This document shows, piece after piece, positions 8,818 through 17,567 of a stretch of DNA of 64,000 nt. This DNA is from Acetobacter aceti (GTDB lineage Bacteria > Pseudomonadota > Alphaproteobacteria > Acetobacterales > Acetobacteraceae): NCBI RefSeq assembly GCF_002005445.1, contig NZ_CP014692.1, positions 2,108,001-2,172,000 of the forward strand, read 5' to 3'. Positions within the stretch are counted from its first letter, which is position 1; every line of letters starts with the position of its first letter. The notes beneath the pieces are model-generated. The model had not been told where the DNA came from and made no database searches. It saw only the letters and a list, made by a program, of their open reading frames with translations. The translations under genes and the position numbers were made by a program.

Positions 8818-9276
8818 TCATTCGTTGTTCGTCAGGCCGTTGATAACTCCACGTAACAAGTTCAGCAGTAATTCACTATTTTCAGCCGATAGATGCATGT
8901 GACTTCTGGCATTGATTGCTGCAACGGCGGCAGCGATATCCGGCAATCTGTCGGCCGCCGAAGAGGACAATGATATCAAGGCACTTCGCCGGTCATTCGG
9001 ATCTGGAGCGCGTTGAATCAGTCCATCTCGTTCCATACGTGCGAGAGTCTTTGCCATGGTGGACTGCTCTACCGCAGCGAGACGCACCAGTTCACGCTGG
9101 GACTGCGGCTTTCCATCGGCGAGGGCAAAAATGACGGGCAGTTGTCCCGACATGAGGCCAAATGGCCGTAAGGCTTCGTCCATCTCACGCGCAAATAGCC
9201 TCGCCGCCCAGTTGACCATATAGCCAAGCGACTGTTCTCGGGACTGCCATTTATATGGCTTGCTATTTATATTCAT
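8818..9276 (-). CDS. MarR-family transcriptional regulator
   Basis: A 152-residue winged-helix regulator. The recognition region QSQRELVRLAAVEQSTMAKT and the wing DGLIQRAPDPNDRRSALISL with the conserved DRR are clear. Flanking helices at both ends form the dimerisation region, and length is typical for the family. It is divergent from a four-helix membrane protein gene. Its own start codon lies within the second copy of a 12-base near-palindrome, so autoregulation is likely. It is the only regulator in the probable copper block, and may respond to redox or to a ligand. No cysteine pair or evident metal site is seen in it. Confidence 0.9.
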   Translation of the reverse strand: MNINSKPYKWQSREQSLGYMVNWAARLFAREMDEALRPFGLMSGQLPVIFALADGKPQSQRELVRLAAVEQSTMAKTLARMERDGLIQRAPDPNDRRSALISLSSSAADRLPDIAAAVAAINARSHMHLSAENSELLLNLLRGVINGLTNNE

Positions 9277-9286
9277 GGCTAGCTAT
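9255..9286. promoter_or_regulatory. Paired 12-bp near-palindromes, candidate MarR operators
   Basis: ATGGCTTGCTAT (9255-9266) and ATGGCTAGCTAT (9275-9286) are direct repeats differing at one base and spaced exactly 20 bp, two helical turns. The second matches its own reverse complement at 10 of 12 positions. They flank and cover the MarR start codon, in the promoter area shared with the divergent gene at 9324. Confidence 0.5.
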
Positions 9287-9323
9287 ATAAATCTTCCGGG
9301 TTCATTGACGCAAGGACGGTAAC

Positions 9324-9761
9324 ATGCAGAACCTTCTCCGTCGCATCCACCCTCTGACAGGAGCGATGGCCATTCTGTGCATAGCCAGTTTCATGACAGC
9401 TTCCATCATTGCAGAACTATATGGAAATCCTCAGACCATGGCCGTCATCAGGCACGCCATTCTGTGGGGATTGCTGGTTCTCATTCCCTGCCTTGCTCTC
9501 ACAGGCCTGTCTGGATACCGGGCAACAGGCACAGCGCCGCGCGGTCTGGCGCTTACGAAATTCAAACGCATGAGGGTCACTGGGCTCAACGGTATCTGTA
9601 TCCTGGTCCCCTGTGCGTTTTTCCTTGCGCTCCGTGCGTCTGAATTAAAATTCGACCGATTATTTTATGAGGTTCAGTTCATTGAACTACTGGCAGGGTC
9701 AATCAACCTTGCGCTTCTCGGTATGAATTTTCGTGATGGACTACGGATGGCTCGATCCTGA
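9324..9761 (+). CDS. Four-helix inner-membrane protein, unknown function
   Basis: A 145-residue protein with four predicted membrane segments, roughly at residues 12-31, 42-63, 88-107 and 120-138. His9 (RIHPLTG) and the His in VIRHAILWG lie at or near membrane boundaries and could ligate haem. The start ATG has AAGGACGG eight to ten bases upstream. It is divergent from the MarR gene and shares its operator region, so it is probably the direct regulatory target. I do not recognise the family. The position suggests it belongs to the same stress or metal response as the SCO1 and PepSY genes, which is inference only. Confidence 0.7.
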   Translation: MQNLLRRIHPLTGAMAILCIASFMTASIIAELYGNPQTMAVIRHAILWGLLVLIPCLALTGLSGYRATGTAPRGLALTKFKRMRVTGLNGICILVPCAFFLALRASELKFDRLFYEVQFIELLAGSINLALLGMNFRDGLRMARS

Positions 9762-9827
9762 TGGATGTCAGGCATTTTGAGCTCTACACCCCAACCGGAC
9801 ATTCCACTCCCCCCAAAGCGCCATCCC

Positions 9828-12800
9828 TCAATACCGATACTGCCATAACAGCCCCACACTGCTCCCCGGATCGTTTTCCGGCGTGGTGAACCCTGTCACG
9901 TTTCCGCCTGTGCCGACCGTCGTATTGAGTTTCAGGTGTCTGGTCAGATCGACCTGCACCTGCGCCTGCGTGCCGCTGCCGGAAGTCGCCTGTTTCGCGC
10001 CAACATAGACGCCCTTCATCACGTACTTGCCAGCCTCGACACTTGCCCCGCCATTACCCACGCCTGAGCCACCGCCGAGGGCCAGACGATCCAGACCGAG
10101 GGTTTTGCGGACGGTTCCAAGCGGGTCAAAGCTCGAGCCTCCTGCGATGGTCGCCAGAGCCGCGCCGAGTTCGGCCATCTGCGTGGTGGACAGGGAATGC
10201 GAGTCCGTGCCGAACAGCAGCATCGCCAGAACCTGATCCTGCGGCAGGGAAGGAATGGATTCAAAAGTGATCTTCGGATCACTGGCGTAACCGCCGACTT
10301 TCAGCATGGCTGTCTGGCCACTGACATTGCGTTCGGCGACAAATTCCAGTGTCGGATCGAGCTTGTGGGAGACGCCGGTACCATCAAACCCGACACGGCC
10401 TTTTGTAAAGTTCAGCGTGATACCGCCAAGACTGAACAGGCCGCGCTTCATGTTGAAGCCGCCTTCCACGACCGGCTGGCTGGCCGTTCCCTTGACGCTG
10501 AGAAGACCGGCCATCTCAGCGTCCAGACCATGGCCACGCACGAAAAACTCACCCGGCGAGATCAGTTTCAGGTCCAGCCCGATGACCCGTTCGGTGGCTT
10601 TCTTCCCGGTTTCGGCAGGTTTGTCGCCGGGACGGATCACATTCAGCGTGGCGACCGAACTTGGCATGGAATTGGGAATATTGATTTCCACATGAGGCAG
10701 TCTGATCCCGCCCACCACGTCGATGCGTGTATCAGCCTGCCCTCTGACCGTAATGTCAGCGTCCATAAGAGCCGTCAGCAGATCACTGGCGACGGGCTGG
10801 GCCTTGCTCGCGGTCAGATGCAGATCGACCGGCATGCCCGGTGTGAACACGCCCACCGTGCCGTTCAAAGCCATCGTGCCTTTTCCGGCCCGAGCGGTGA
10901 AGGACTGGATGACCAGCCGTTCGTTCTCCGCCAGTACAGTCGCCTCGATATCCGAAAGATGCAGTCCCTGCGAGAAGTCCTGAATATCGCCCTTATGCAG
11001 CGTCAGGGAACCTCGGGCGGCCGGACGCGCAGCCGTGCCGCCCACGGTCATGTCGAAATTGACCTGCCCCAGCGCCTGTCGTCCGCTTGCTCCCAGCATG
11101 GCGTTGGCGAGGGACAGGTCCAGATTCCCACGTGTATGCAGATTGATCGGTCCGGTTCTGGAAGTCGGCACGGTGCCGTCCGCCGAAAGACTGACCTTCG
11201 GACCCGCGCCGGCGTGAGCATTCAGACGGGCGGTCGCGCCTGCCAGATCGGCCGTTGCCGCGATTTCAGCGGGAGGCAGCGAGGCAGCGTCGCCCGACAT
11301 CATCCGCAGGCCGTGACCGTCGAGACGCACGGTGCCACGGGGCGCGGCGAGCGTGCCCGTCACCCTGGCGTCAGCGGACAGGGTGCCGGTTGCGCGCAGG
11401 TCAGGTGCGAATGGCTTGGCCAGCGCAGGAGTGACGTTCCTGATCGTACCTGTCAGATTCAGCGCGGGTTTGGCTGTGCCGGCAATGTCGATGCTGGCCG
11501 GAGCTACGCCCGGCGGCGCGACCGTGGCGCGAAGCCGGTCAACACCCAGCGTCTTGCCGTAGGAAACCTTGACGGGCGCTTCAAGCTTCAGGGATTCGCC
11601 CCTGGCGTTGGCCGTCAGACGGCTGACACGTACGCTCTGATCCGGAATATCGGCTACAGCAGCGAGTTCGAGCGCCGCCGGAGCGCCATACAGTTCGGAA
11701 AACCGACCGTTTGCATCAACGGCAATTGCGTTCTGTGGCCCTTTCACCGTCGCTCGCAGACCGCCTGCAATGGAGGGCGCGGCAACCCTGTCGAGTTGCA
11801 GGGACAGGTCCGCGCTGGGCGATCCTTCGGGATCATTGACGAAGCCGGTCAGTTTCAGGGCACCGATGCGATAGGGCATCATCGCCACATCGCCGGTTAC
11901 GTTGATCGCGGCTTTCAGCGGGCTGCTGTCCGTGGCCGCCGTGCTTTTCAGCGAGGCCGCGAGTGTGCCGCTGACAGGCTGGCCAATCAGGTTTTTCAGA
12001 TCCGCCAGTCTGGCCACTTTCAGATCGAATGTGCCGAGCGGAATCTTGCGTTTGGCAGGCAGTTCCAGCGCGCCGTCCCCATGCACGCTGTTCCAGTCCA
12101 GTCTGGTGATTTTCAGGGTCCGGTCGCCATCCTTGTCCTGCGCTGCCGCAAGATCGACGTTCAGAGGCGCTTTATCGAGCGTGCCTCCTGCGGTCAGATG
12201 CGCTGTCGGGGCGGTTGGCAGATGGTCGGCGACAAGGTCGAGTGTAATCGGACCGCGCGGCATTGTAGCCGTGCCGAAGTCACTGGCGAGATGCGCTTTC
12301 GCCGAAAGATCATCCGTTGGTCCGGAGGCGTCGAGATCAAGTTCCGCTGCGCCACGCAGCATCTTCGCCGCCGCTGACAGATCTGTCAGCGACAGACTGG
12401 TCTGTGCGGCATCCAGCGTGGTCTTGCTATTTTTTGTATGCGCCGTGGCGTTGGCTGTGAGATGCAGCGTGCGTCCATCGAGAGTGAACGTATCGAGATG
12501 AATGGCCTGCCCGTCATCCTTCTTGGTGAGGATCGCATGAGCCGCCAGCCTGCCAGTCGGACCGATCAGTCCGACCGCCTGTTCCAGCCCTTTAAGCGCG
12601 GCGATATTGCCGGTCAGAGCCACCGTCGTCGTGTCACCGGAGGCTTCCGGCAATGCGAAGCTCGCGGCAAGGTCGGCGTGTCCTTCCAGCTTCTGCCCGC
12701 CCGCCGCCGCGAGGGGAGCGAGATCAGGCAGGTTGAGGGTCGCATTCCCCTTGATGGCGGGCTTCGTGTCGGACTGCGCGTTGAGCTGAAGCAGTGGGTG

Positions 12801-14042
12801 CGTCAGCGCCAGCGCCACCTGTGCGGCCGGTGTGCTGGGCGCGTATGTGGCGTCCAGTTGCAAGGGCGCGCTGGCCAGCAAGGTTGGCGAGCCGCCGGGA
12901 ATCCGCACTCCGGACGCGACCGCGTGCAGATGCAGCTGATCGAGAAACTCGCCCTGCCCTATTCCGTCAAAACTGGCATCAAGAGACCCGACCTGCGCCC
13001 CGCCTGCCGCAAGCTGCTTTACTGTCAGCGTTCCGGCTCCGGAGGGTGCGGTATAGGGGCCGCTCAGCTTGGCCGCGAGAGCAATGGACTGCCAGCCGAT
13101 ATTGTCGCTGAGCGACATGGTGGGTGCATTGAGAACTGCCGCGACATCAGCCTTACTGGCGATGAGGTTGAGCTTGCCCTTCACCGTGCTGGTGATGCTG
13201 CCTGCCTGCGCGCCGAAATCGAGAGCGGCAGCCTCCGTGGGACCAGCGAGATGCAGGGTCAGGGAGACCGGCGTGATCTCCGGCATCCTGCTCAGCCCCG
13301 CGACGATGCCGTCCTTGCCGTCATGAGCTGTCAGGTCGAGCGCCAGTGAGTGCGGTTCGGTCTTTGCCGCAACTTTCACCGCCCCTTCTGCGTCGAGACG
13401 CTTCAGATCGACCAGAATATCGGCCTCAGGAAGATCCTTGAAGGAAAGTCCGTTGATCAGCGCATCAAGTTCCGGAGCGGCTGCGTGACCTTGCAGGGAG
13501 AATGCCGCCGCCACTCCTGCGATGGGCGCACCAATTTCGATCCGCTTTGCATCAACCGTTCGGATGTCGATCCCGAGCCCGGTTCTGGTCGGGCCGCTGG
13601 AGGCTGCCGTGGCTGTGGAGCTGTCGCTAACCGGCAGACGTGGCAGAGCCAGCCGGTCGAAGCTGAGCGTGTCGACATGCAAGGTGCGGCCGACCATGCG
13701 GAGCGGCGACCAGTCGAGGCGCAGATTATCGATGGTGAGCCATATGCCTTTGGTATCACGCAGTTCGATACGCGTGATTTTCAGCGCGTCAGGAAACCGT
13801 CCGTGCAGCCCTGTCACCACAACCGTGTTGCCGGTCAGCGACGTTGCTTCCCGCTCGATGAAACGCCGTCCGGGATCAATATTCGCGCCAACAAGGACAA
13901 CGCCCACGACCAGCACGGCGAGACCCGCAACGGAGGCGGCTGCGATCCCGCCGCCTCTGGCGATACGCCGTCCAAGGGAGCGGCGGCGCCCTGAAGGCAT
14001 CGAGGGGTTTTCGGGGGGAGTATCAGGTGTCTTCGCGGACAT
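9828..14042 (-). CDS. tamB: Translocation and assembly module protein TamB
   Basis: A 1404-residue inner-membrane-anchored protein spanning the periplasm, with one N-terminal helix (about residues 30-53), a long repetitive beta-rich body of AsmA/TamB type, and the conserved C-terminal DUF490 domain. That domain is seen in GRVGFDGTGVSHKLDPTLEF and the LAMLLFGTDSHSLSTTQMAELG stretch near the end. With TamA it assists insertion of outer-membrane proteins and probably lipid transport to the outer membrane. ATG 14042 is chosen because it overlaps the tamA stop as TGATG, indicating translational coupling; an in-frame start 12 codons upstream lies inside tamA. The long plus-strand open frames opposite it are antisense shadows. 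Confidence 0.93.
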   Translation of the reverse strand: MSAKTPDTPPENPSMPSGRRRSLGRRIARGGGIAAASVAGLAVLVVGVVLVGANIDPGRRFIEREATSLTGNTVVVTGLHGRFPDALKITRIELRDTKGIWLTIDNLRLDWSPLRMVGRTLHVDTLSFDRLALPRLPVSDSSTATAASSGPTRTGLGIDIRTVDAKRIEIGAPIAGVAAAFSLQGHAAAPELDALINGLSFKDLPEADILVDLKRLDAEGAVKVAAKTEPHSLALDLTAHDGKDGIVAGLSRMPEITPVSLTLHLAGPTEAAALDFGAQAGSITSTVKGKLNLIASKADVAAVLNAPTMSLSDNIGWQSIALAAKLSGPYTAPSGAGTLTVKQLAAGGAQVGSLDASFDGIGQGEFLDQLHLHAVASGVRIPGGSPTLLASAPLQLDATYAPSTPAAQVALALTHPLLQLNAQSDTKPAIKGNATLNLPDLAPLAAAGGQKLEGHADLAASFALPEASGDTTTVALTGNIAALKGLEQAVGLIGPTGRLAAHAILTKKDDGQAIHLDTFTLDGRTLHLTANATAHTKNSKTTLDAAQTSLSLTDLSAAAKMLRGAAELDLDASGPTDDLSAKAHLASDFGTATMPRGPITLDLVADHLPTAPTAHLTAGGTLDKAPLNVDLAAAQDKDGDRTLKITRLDWNSVHGDGALELPAKRKIPLGTFDLKVARLADLKNLIGQPVSGTLAASLKSTAATDSSPLKAAINVTGDVAMMPYRIGALKLTGFVNDPEGSPSADLSLQLDRVAAPSIAGGLRATVKGPQNAIAVDANGRFSELYGAPAALELAAVADIPDQSVRVSRLTANARGESLKLEAPVKVSYGKTLGVDRLRATVAPPGVAPASIDIAGTAKPALNLTGTIRNVTPALAKPFAPDLRATGTLSADARVTGTLAAPRGTVRLDGHGLRMMSGDAASLPPAEIAATADLAGATARLNAHAGAGPKVSLSADGTVPTSRTGPINLHTRGNLDLSLANAMLGASGRQALGQVNFDMTVGGTAARPAARGSLTLHKGDIQDFSQGLHLSDIEATVLAENERLVIQSFTARAGKGTMALNGTVGVFTPGMPVDLHLTASKAQPVASDLLTALMDADITVRGQADTRIDVVGGIRLPHVEINIPNSMPSSVATLNVIRPGDKPAETGKKATERVIGLDLKLISPGEFFVRGHGLDAEMAGLLSVKGTASQPVVEGGFNMKRGLFSLGGITLNFTKGRVGFDGTGVSHKLDPTLEFVAERNVSGQTAMLKVGGYASDPKITFESIPSLPQDQVLAMLLFGTDSHSLSTTQMAELGAALATIAGGSSFDPLGTVRKTLGLDRLALGGGSGVGNGGASVEAGKYVMKGVYVGAKQATSGSGTQAQVQVDLTRHLKLNTTVGTGGNVTGFTTPENDPGSSVGLLWQYRY

Positions 14043-16099
14043 CAGAAGGTTTCTCCCAGACCGATATAGAGTTCCCACCGGTCGCCACGCTGCTGACGGT
14101 TGAGGGGCACAGCCACGTCAATCCGCACCGGACCGATGGGCGTGAAATACCGCGCGCCTCCGCCAGCGCCGACCCGCACCGTGCCGGTAAACGGCGCGCT
14201 CCCCGACCCCACCTGTCCGGCATCCATGAAAGCGGCGGCTCCCCAGCTTTTGAAAAACCGCTGGCGGAACTCGACCGTACCTGCATCCAGAGACGTGCCA
14301 CCGATCGCATATTTGGAGTTGGCGAACTGCGGACCGACCCCCTGATAACGGAAGCCACGGATGGTCGCCGTGCCGCCGCCATACAGGCGCTGATCGGGAG
14401 GGATGTCGTAGGTGGAAGCCCCCTGCACGCTGCCCACGATTCCCCGGAATGCGAAGACGCTGCGTCCTGGTTGTGTCAGGCCCAGCCTTGCAAGATCGAA
14501 ATAGGTCGAGGCATTGGCCTGCAGCAGGGCAAAGAAGCGCGTTCCGTGATTGAAGGAGGCTGACGGTGTGACGCTCAGGGACAGGCGGACACCATGAGTC
14601 GCCGGGTCGAGCGGAGAAGGAAGATCCGTGGTGTCATAGTTGGCGCTGAGCGGCGCGAAGATGAGGGAATAGGCGCGGCTCACGCCGAACTGCTCGATCT
14701 TTTCCTGCTCTGCCGCAATCCCGTAGGACACGTTCCAGCGTTTGCTGAGCTGCCGGACGATACCTCCCCTCAGAATGATGGCGGTCTGGCGGTAGGAATA
14801 GAAAAGCTGACGAATCCCTTCGATTCTGAAACTGGCGTTCTGACGGCGGCCGGGGAAATCAGGCTTGAAGAGATCGGCATAAACATCATAGCCAAGCCCC
14901 TGCTGGGCCGTTCCCCCGACACCCGTGACCAGCGCCGTGAGTTTCAGGCGTTCGGCGTTCCCGAAAAGATTGTGATGCGTCCAGGACGCGCCGACGCGGC
15001 CACCGAGATCAGTGGAATAGCCGGCTTCGGCTCCCACTGTATGACGCTTGGCTTCCTTGAAACTGAACGCCAGCGGCATGCTTCCGTCGGGCGCCAGCTT
15101 CGGCGCATCCTTCACGCCCACCGTCGAGAAGATTCCGAGTGACGCCAGATCCTGCCGGGCGTCTTCAATTCTGGAAGGCTGGTAGAGCTGCCCAGACGCA
15201 ATCGTCAGACGTTTATGGACAAATCGGGGGTTGGTGTAATCGAGCCCGTTCAGCGTGATCTTTCCGATATCCGCTTTTGGCCCGATGGTGACGGGATACA
15301 TCAGATCAAGCGTTCTTGAACCGGGCTGAAGCCAGGCGGTCGGCACATCAACCCTGGCAAGCGGATGGCCTTCTTCCCTGAGCGTATCATTCAGCCGGCT
15401 GGCGGCTTCCAGCACGTCGGTTGCGACCGCAGGCTTACCGGGTTTCATCCCGAAGGCCTTCTGCTCGCTTTCGGAAAGAGAAACCGGTTTCCTGCTTTCC
15501 GGCTCGACAAGCTTGATGGAACCAACATGAAAGAGCGGACCTGTCTTCGCACTGATCCTGATGGAAAGGACCTGTCCTGACGGCATGGACGCCAACCACA
15601 GAGGCAGACCGACATCCTGTCCGTCCATGGAAATCTGCGGGGGAACAGTGGCGCCTTTCGGACGGTCCACTGTAATGGTGATCCTGCCGTCGTAAAAACC
15701 AAAGCTCTCGAGGGCCGTATTCAGACGGGCGTATTCGTTCCTGATCCGTCCTGCGAGCGCGAAGGGGCCGACCGCATGGGTCTTCTGGAGATTCAGCAGG
15801 TCAGAGGAAGATGTCAGGACAGAATCGACATCGGCAGTGCCGGTCGGGTTGATTTTCGTCGTGTAGGAAACTGTCGGCCCTACAGGTTCCGGGGTCTTCA
15901 CCTTGTGCTTTTTCGCCTCGTCACTGGCAGCCAGAGAGGGTTGGCCTGCGCTCAGAAGGACAACGAAAACAGATATGACAGTGCGCCACGTCCTGCCGTC
16001 ACACAGCCGACGGCGTCTGACGGCGCTATGCTTCCCCTGACCGCACGTCTTCTTGTCGTGGGCGTACGGAGGTGTCGGGGTGGTGACGAAGGCGGACAT
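14042..16099 (-). CDS. tamA: Omp85-family outer-membrane protein TamA
   Basis: A 685-residue outer-membrane beta-barrel of the BamA/TamA superfamily. A signal peptide is likely around residues 40-58 (VISVFVVLLSAGQPSLAA). POTRA-type periplasmic domains follow, and then a 16-stranded barrel domain with the characteristic GGTATIRGFRYQGVGP motif near residue 575 (equivalent to the VRGF/Y motif). The protein ends in Phe (IGLGETF), the usual outer-membrane sorting signal. It works with TamB, encoded next and overlapping by one base. The N-terminal 35 residues ahead of the hydrophobic core are long for a signal peptide, so an internal start is possible. It is divergent from plsC. Confidence 0.92.
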   Translation of the reverse strand: MSAFVTTPTPPYAHDKKTCGQGKHSAVRRRRLCDGRTWRTVISVFVVLLSAGQPSLAASDEAKKHKVKTPEPVGPTVSYTTKINPTGTADVDSVLTSSSDLLNLQKTHAVGPFALAGRIRNEYARLNTALESFGFYDGRITITVDRPKGATVPPQISMDGQDVGLPLWLASMPSGQVLSIRISAKTGPLFHVGSIKLVEPESRKPVSLSESEQKAFGMKPGKPAVATDVLEAASRLNDTLREEGHPLARVDVPTAWLQPGSRTLDLMYPVTIGPKADIGKITLNGLDYTNPRFVHKRLTIASGQLYQPSRIEDARQDLASLGIFSTVGVKDAPKLAPDGSMPLAFSFKEAKRHTVGAEAGYSTDLGGRVGASWTHHNLFGNAERLKLTALVTGVGGTAQQGLGYDVYADLFKPDFPGRRQNASFRIEGIRQLFYSYRQTAIILRGGIVRQLSKRWNVSYGIAAEQEKIEQFGVSRAYSLIFAPLSANYDTTDLPSPLDPATHGVRLSLSVTPSASFNHGTRFFALLQANASTYFDLARLGLTQPGRSVFAFRGIVGSVQGASTYDIPPDQRLYGGGTATIRGFRYQGVGPQFANSKYAIGGTSLDAGTVEFRQRFFKSWGAAAFMDAGQVGSGSAPFTGTVRVGAGGGARYFTPIGPVRIDVAVPLNRQQRGDRWELYIGLGETF

Positions 16100-16273
16100 C
16101 GGACTCTTAATGACAAGAATTTCCTCAGCAGACGAGATGAATGCGGCCTTTTTTTACGAGGATCCATGTCGTTTTTGGGGTTTGCGGCTCATCCGTTGTC
16201 GAAATTCGTAATTTGGGGGTATGAAAAGGGATGCATTCAATGATCCTTCTTTCCCTCCCTTACGGAGAGGCGT

Positions 16274-17332
16274 ATGCGCGCCGCCGCTAAACTTTCCTCT
16301 GACCTGCCCCATCTGAAAAGACGCGGCCCGCCGTTCCGGATCGACGCCGCCGAGCTGGACCGGATCGACGCGAAAGAGCGGAAACAGGCGCAGCGCAGTC
16401 TGTTCCGACGCATCCGCGGTGTCGCCAGACTGCTCGCCATCGCAACATGGGTGCCGTTATCCGTCGGGTTCGAGGCTGTGCTTCTGATAGTGCCCGGCAA
16501 CTCCAAGGTCCGCTGGACACGGGTGATCTGGGGCGGCCTGTGCCGCCTGCTGTCCCTGAAGATCAATGTCATCGGACGCAAGGCGGGCAAGGTTACGGGA
16601 CCAAAATCCCGTGAGCGCGGCGAACGGCCGATCATCTATATTTCGAACCATTCGAGCTGGATCGACGTACTGGTCCTCGGCACAATTCTTCCCTCCGTCT
16701 TTGTCGCCAAGGGAGATATTGAACACTGGCCCGTCATGGGGCTGATCTCCAGGATCGGGCGCACCATTTTCGTCAGCCGGCAACGCAACACCACGGGTCG
16801 TGAACGCGACGAGATGACGTCCCGGCTGGCCGGAGGCGACAATCTGGTGCTGTTTCCGGAAGGCACCTCCTCTGATGGATCGCGCGTTCTCCCGTTCATG
16901 TCAGCCTTTTTCGCCATTGCGAAGCCGCCTCGCCTGCGGGAATCCGACGCCTCGCAGATTCTGCCTGATTTTCGACCGGGCATGACGCCACTGATCCAGC
17001 CAGTTTCCGTGGTTTATGACAGACTCGACGGGTTTCGGATCGGAAAGGCTCGCCGGACCGTATTTTCCTGGTATGGCGACATGGATCTCGGTCCTCACGT
17101 CTGGCAGTTGGTGAAACGGAAATCCATGCGCGCCACCGTTCTGCTGCACCCTCCCCTCGATCCCGAGGACTTCCCGAGTCGCAAGGCGCTGGCGCAGGCG
17201 GCATGGCGTGCCGTGACAGAAGGCGCCGCCCGTCTTCGTCAGAATGACGAACCCGATGCGCCTGAATGGCAGGCGAAACTCCATGGGCCTGCACAACCAT
17301 CACGGAGCCGTGAAAACAAAAGGTTTTCTTGA
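16274..17332 (+). CDS. 1-acyl-glycerol-3-phosphate acyltransferase family (PlsC)
   Basis: A 352-residue membrane-associated acyltransferase. The catalytic HX4D motif is NHSSWID (His126, Asp131). The FVAKGDIEHWPVMG block and the EGT motif (FPEGTSSDG, residues 196-198) are also present, and an N-terminal hydrophobic segment lies at about residues 53-75. Enzymes with this signature transfer an acyl chain to lysophosphatidic acid or, in some relatives, to ornithine lipids or other lyso-lipids. At 352 residues it is longer than the typical 240-residue PlsC because of extensions at both ends. It stands alone on the plus strand, divergent from tamA. The exact acceptor lipid is not determined. Confidence 0.88.
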   Translation: MRAAAKLSSDLPHLKRRGPPFRIDAAELDRIDAKERKQAQRSLFRRIRGVARLLAIATWVPLSVGFEAVLLIVPGNSKVRWTRVIWGGLCRLLSLKINVIGRKAGKVTGPKSRERGERPIIYISNHSSWIDVLVLGTILPSVFVAKGDIEHWPVMGLISRIGRTIFVSRQRNTTGRERDEMTSRLAGGDNLVLFPEGTSSDGSRVLPFMSAFFAIAKPPRLRESDASQILPDFRPGMTPLIQPVSVVYDRLDGFRIGKARRTVFSWYGDMDLGPHVWQLVKRKSMRATVLLHPPLDPEDFPSRKALAQAAWRAVTEGAARLRQNDEPDAPEWQAKLHGPAQPSRSRENKRFS

Positions 17333-17567
17333 CAAACTCTTTGTATCTTTCGCCTGATGGAGACTGAAGGTTGGCCGGAGCAGCTCTGGCGACAGTCCCC
17401 AGCGTGAAGAGAGGTTCATGGCTTGATTGCCTTTCGCACTTCTTCTGCTTCTTCAGCCGGCCAAACCGGCGTCATGAGCTTCTGCCCTTGACCCGGACGC
17501 CCGCATTCAGGATTCCTCCCTCCGTCGCGCGGAATGGTCCGGCGGCGTGCCGGAACGAGCCTGAACT
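17333..17567. other. Leader region between plsC and miaB
   Basis: No convincing gene. A TTGACA hexamer lies at 17329-17334, but no good -10 follows at normal spacing. A 66-codon frame from TTG 17371 ends on the miaB start as GTGA overlap; it has no recognisable features and is left unannotated. Confidence 0.3.

Noticed and set aside
10197..12377. 726-codon plus-strand open frame opposite tamB
   Set aside because: It is antisense to the intact tamB gene, has no recognisable domain and a composition typical of a shadow frame in GC-rich DNA.
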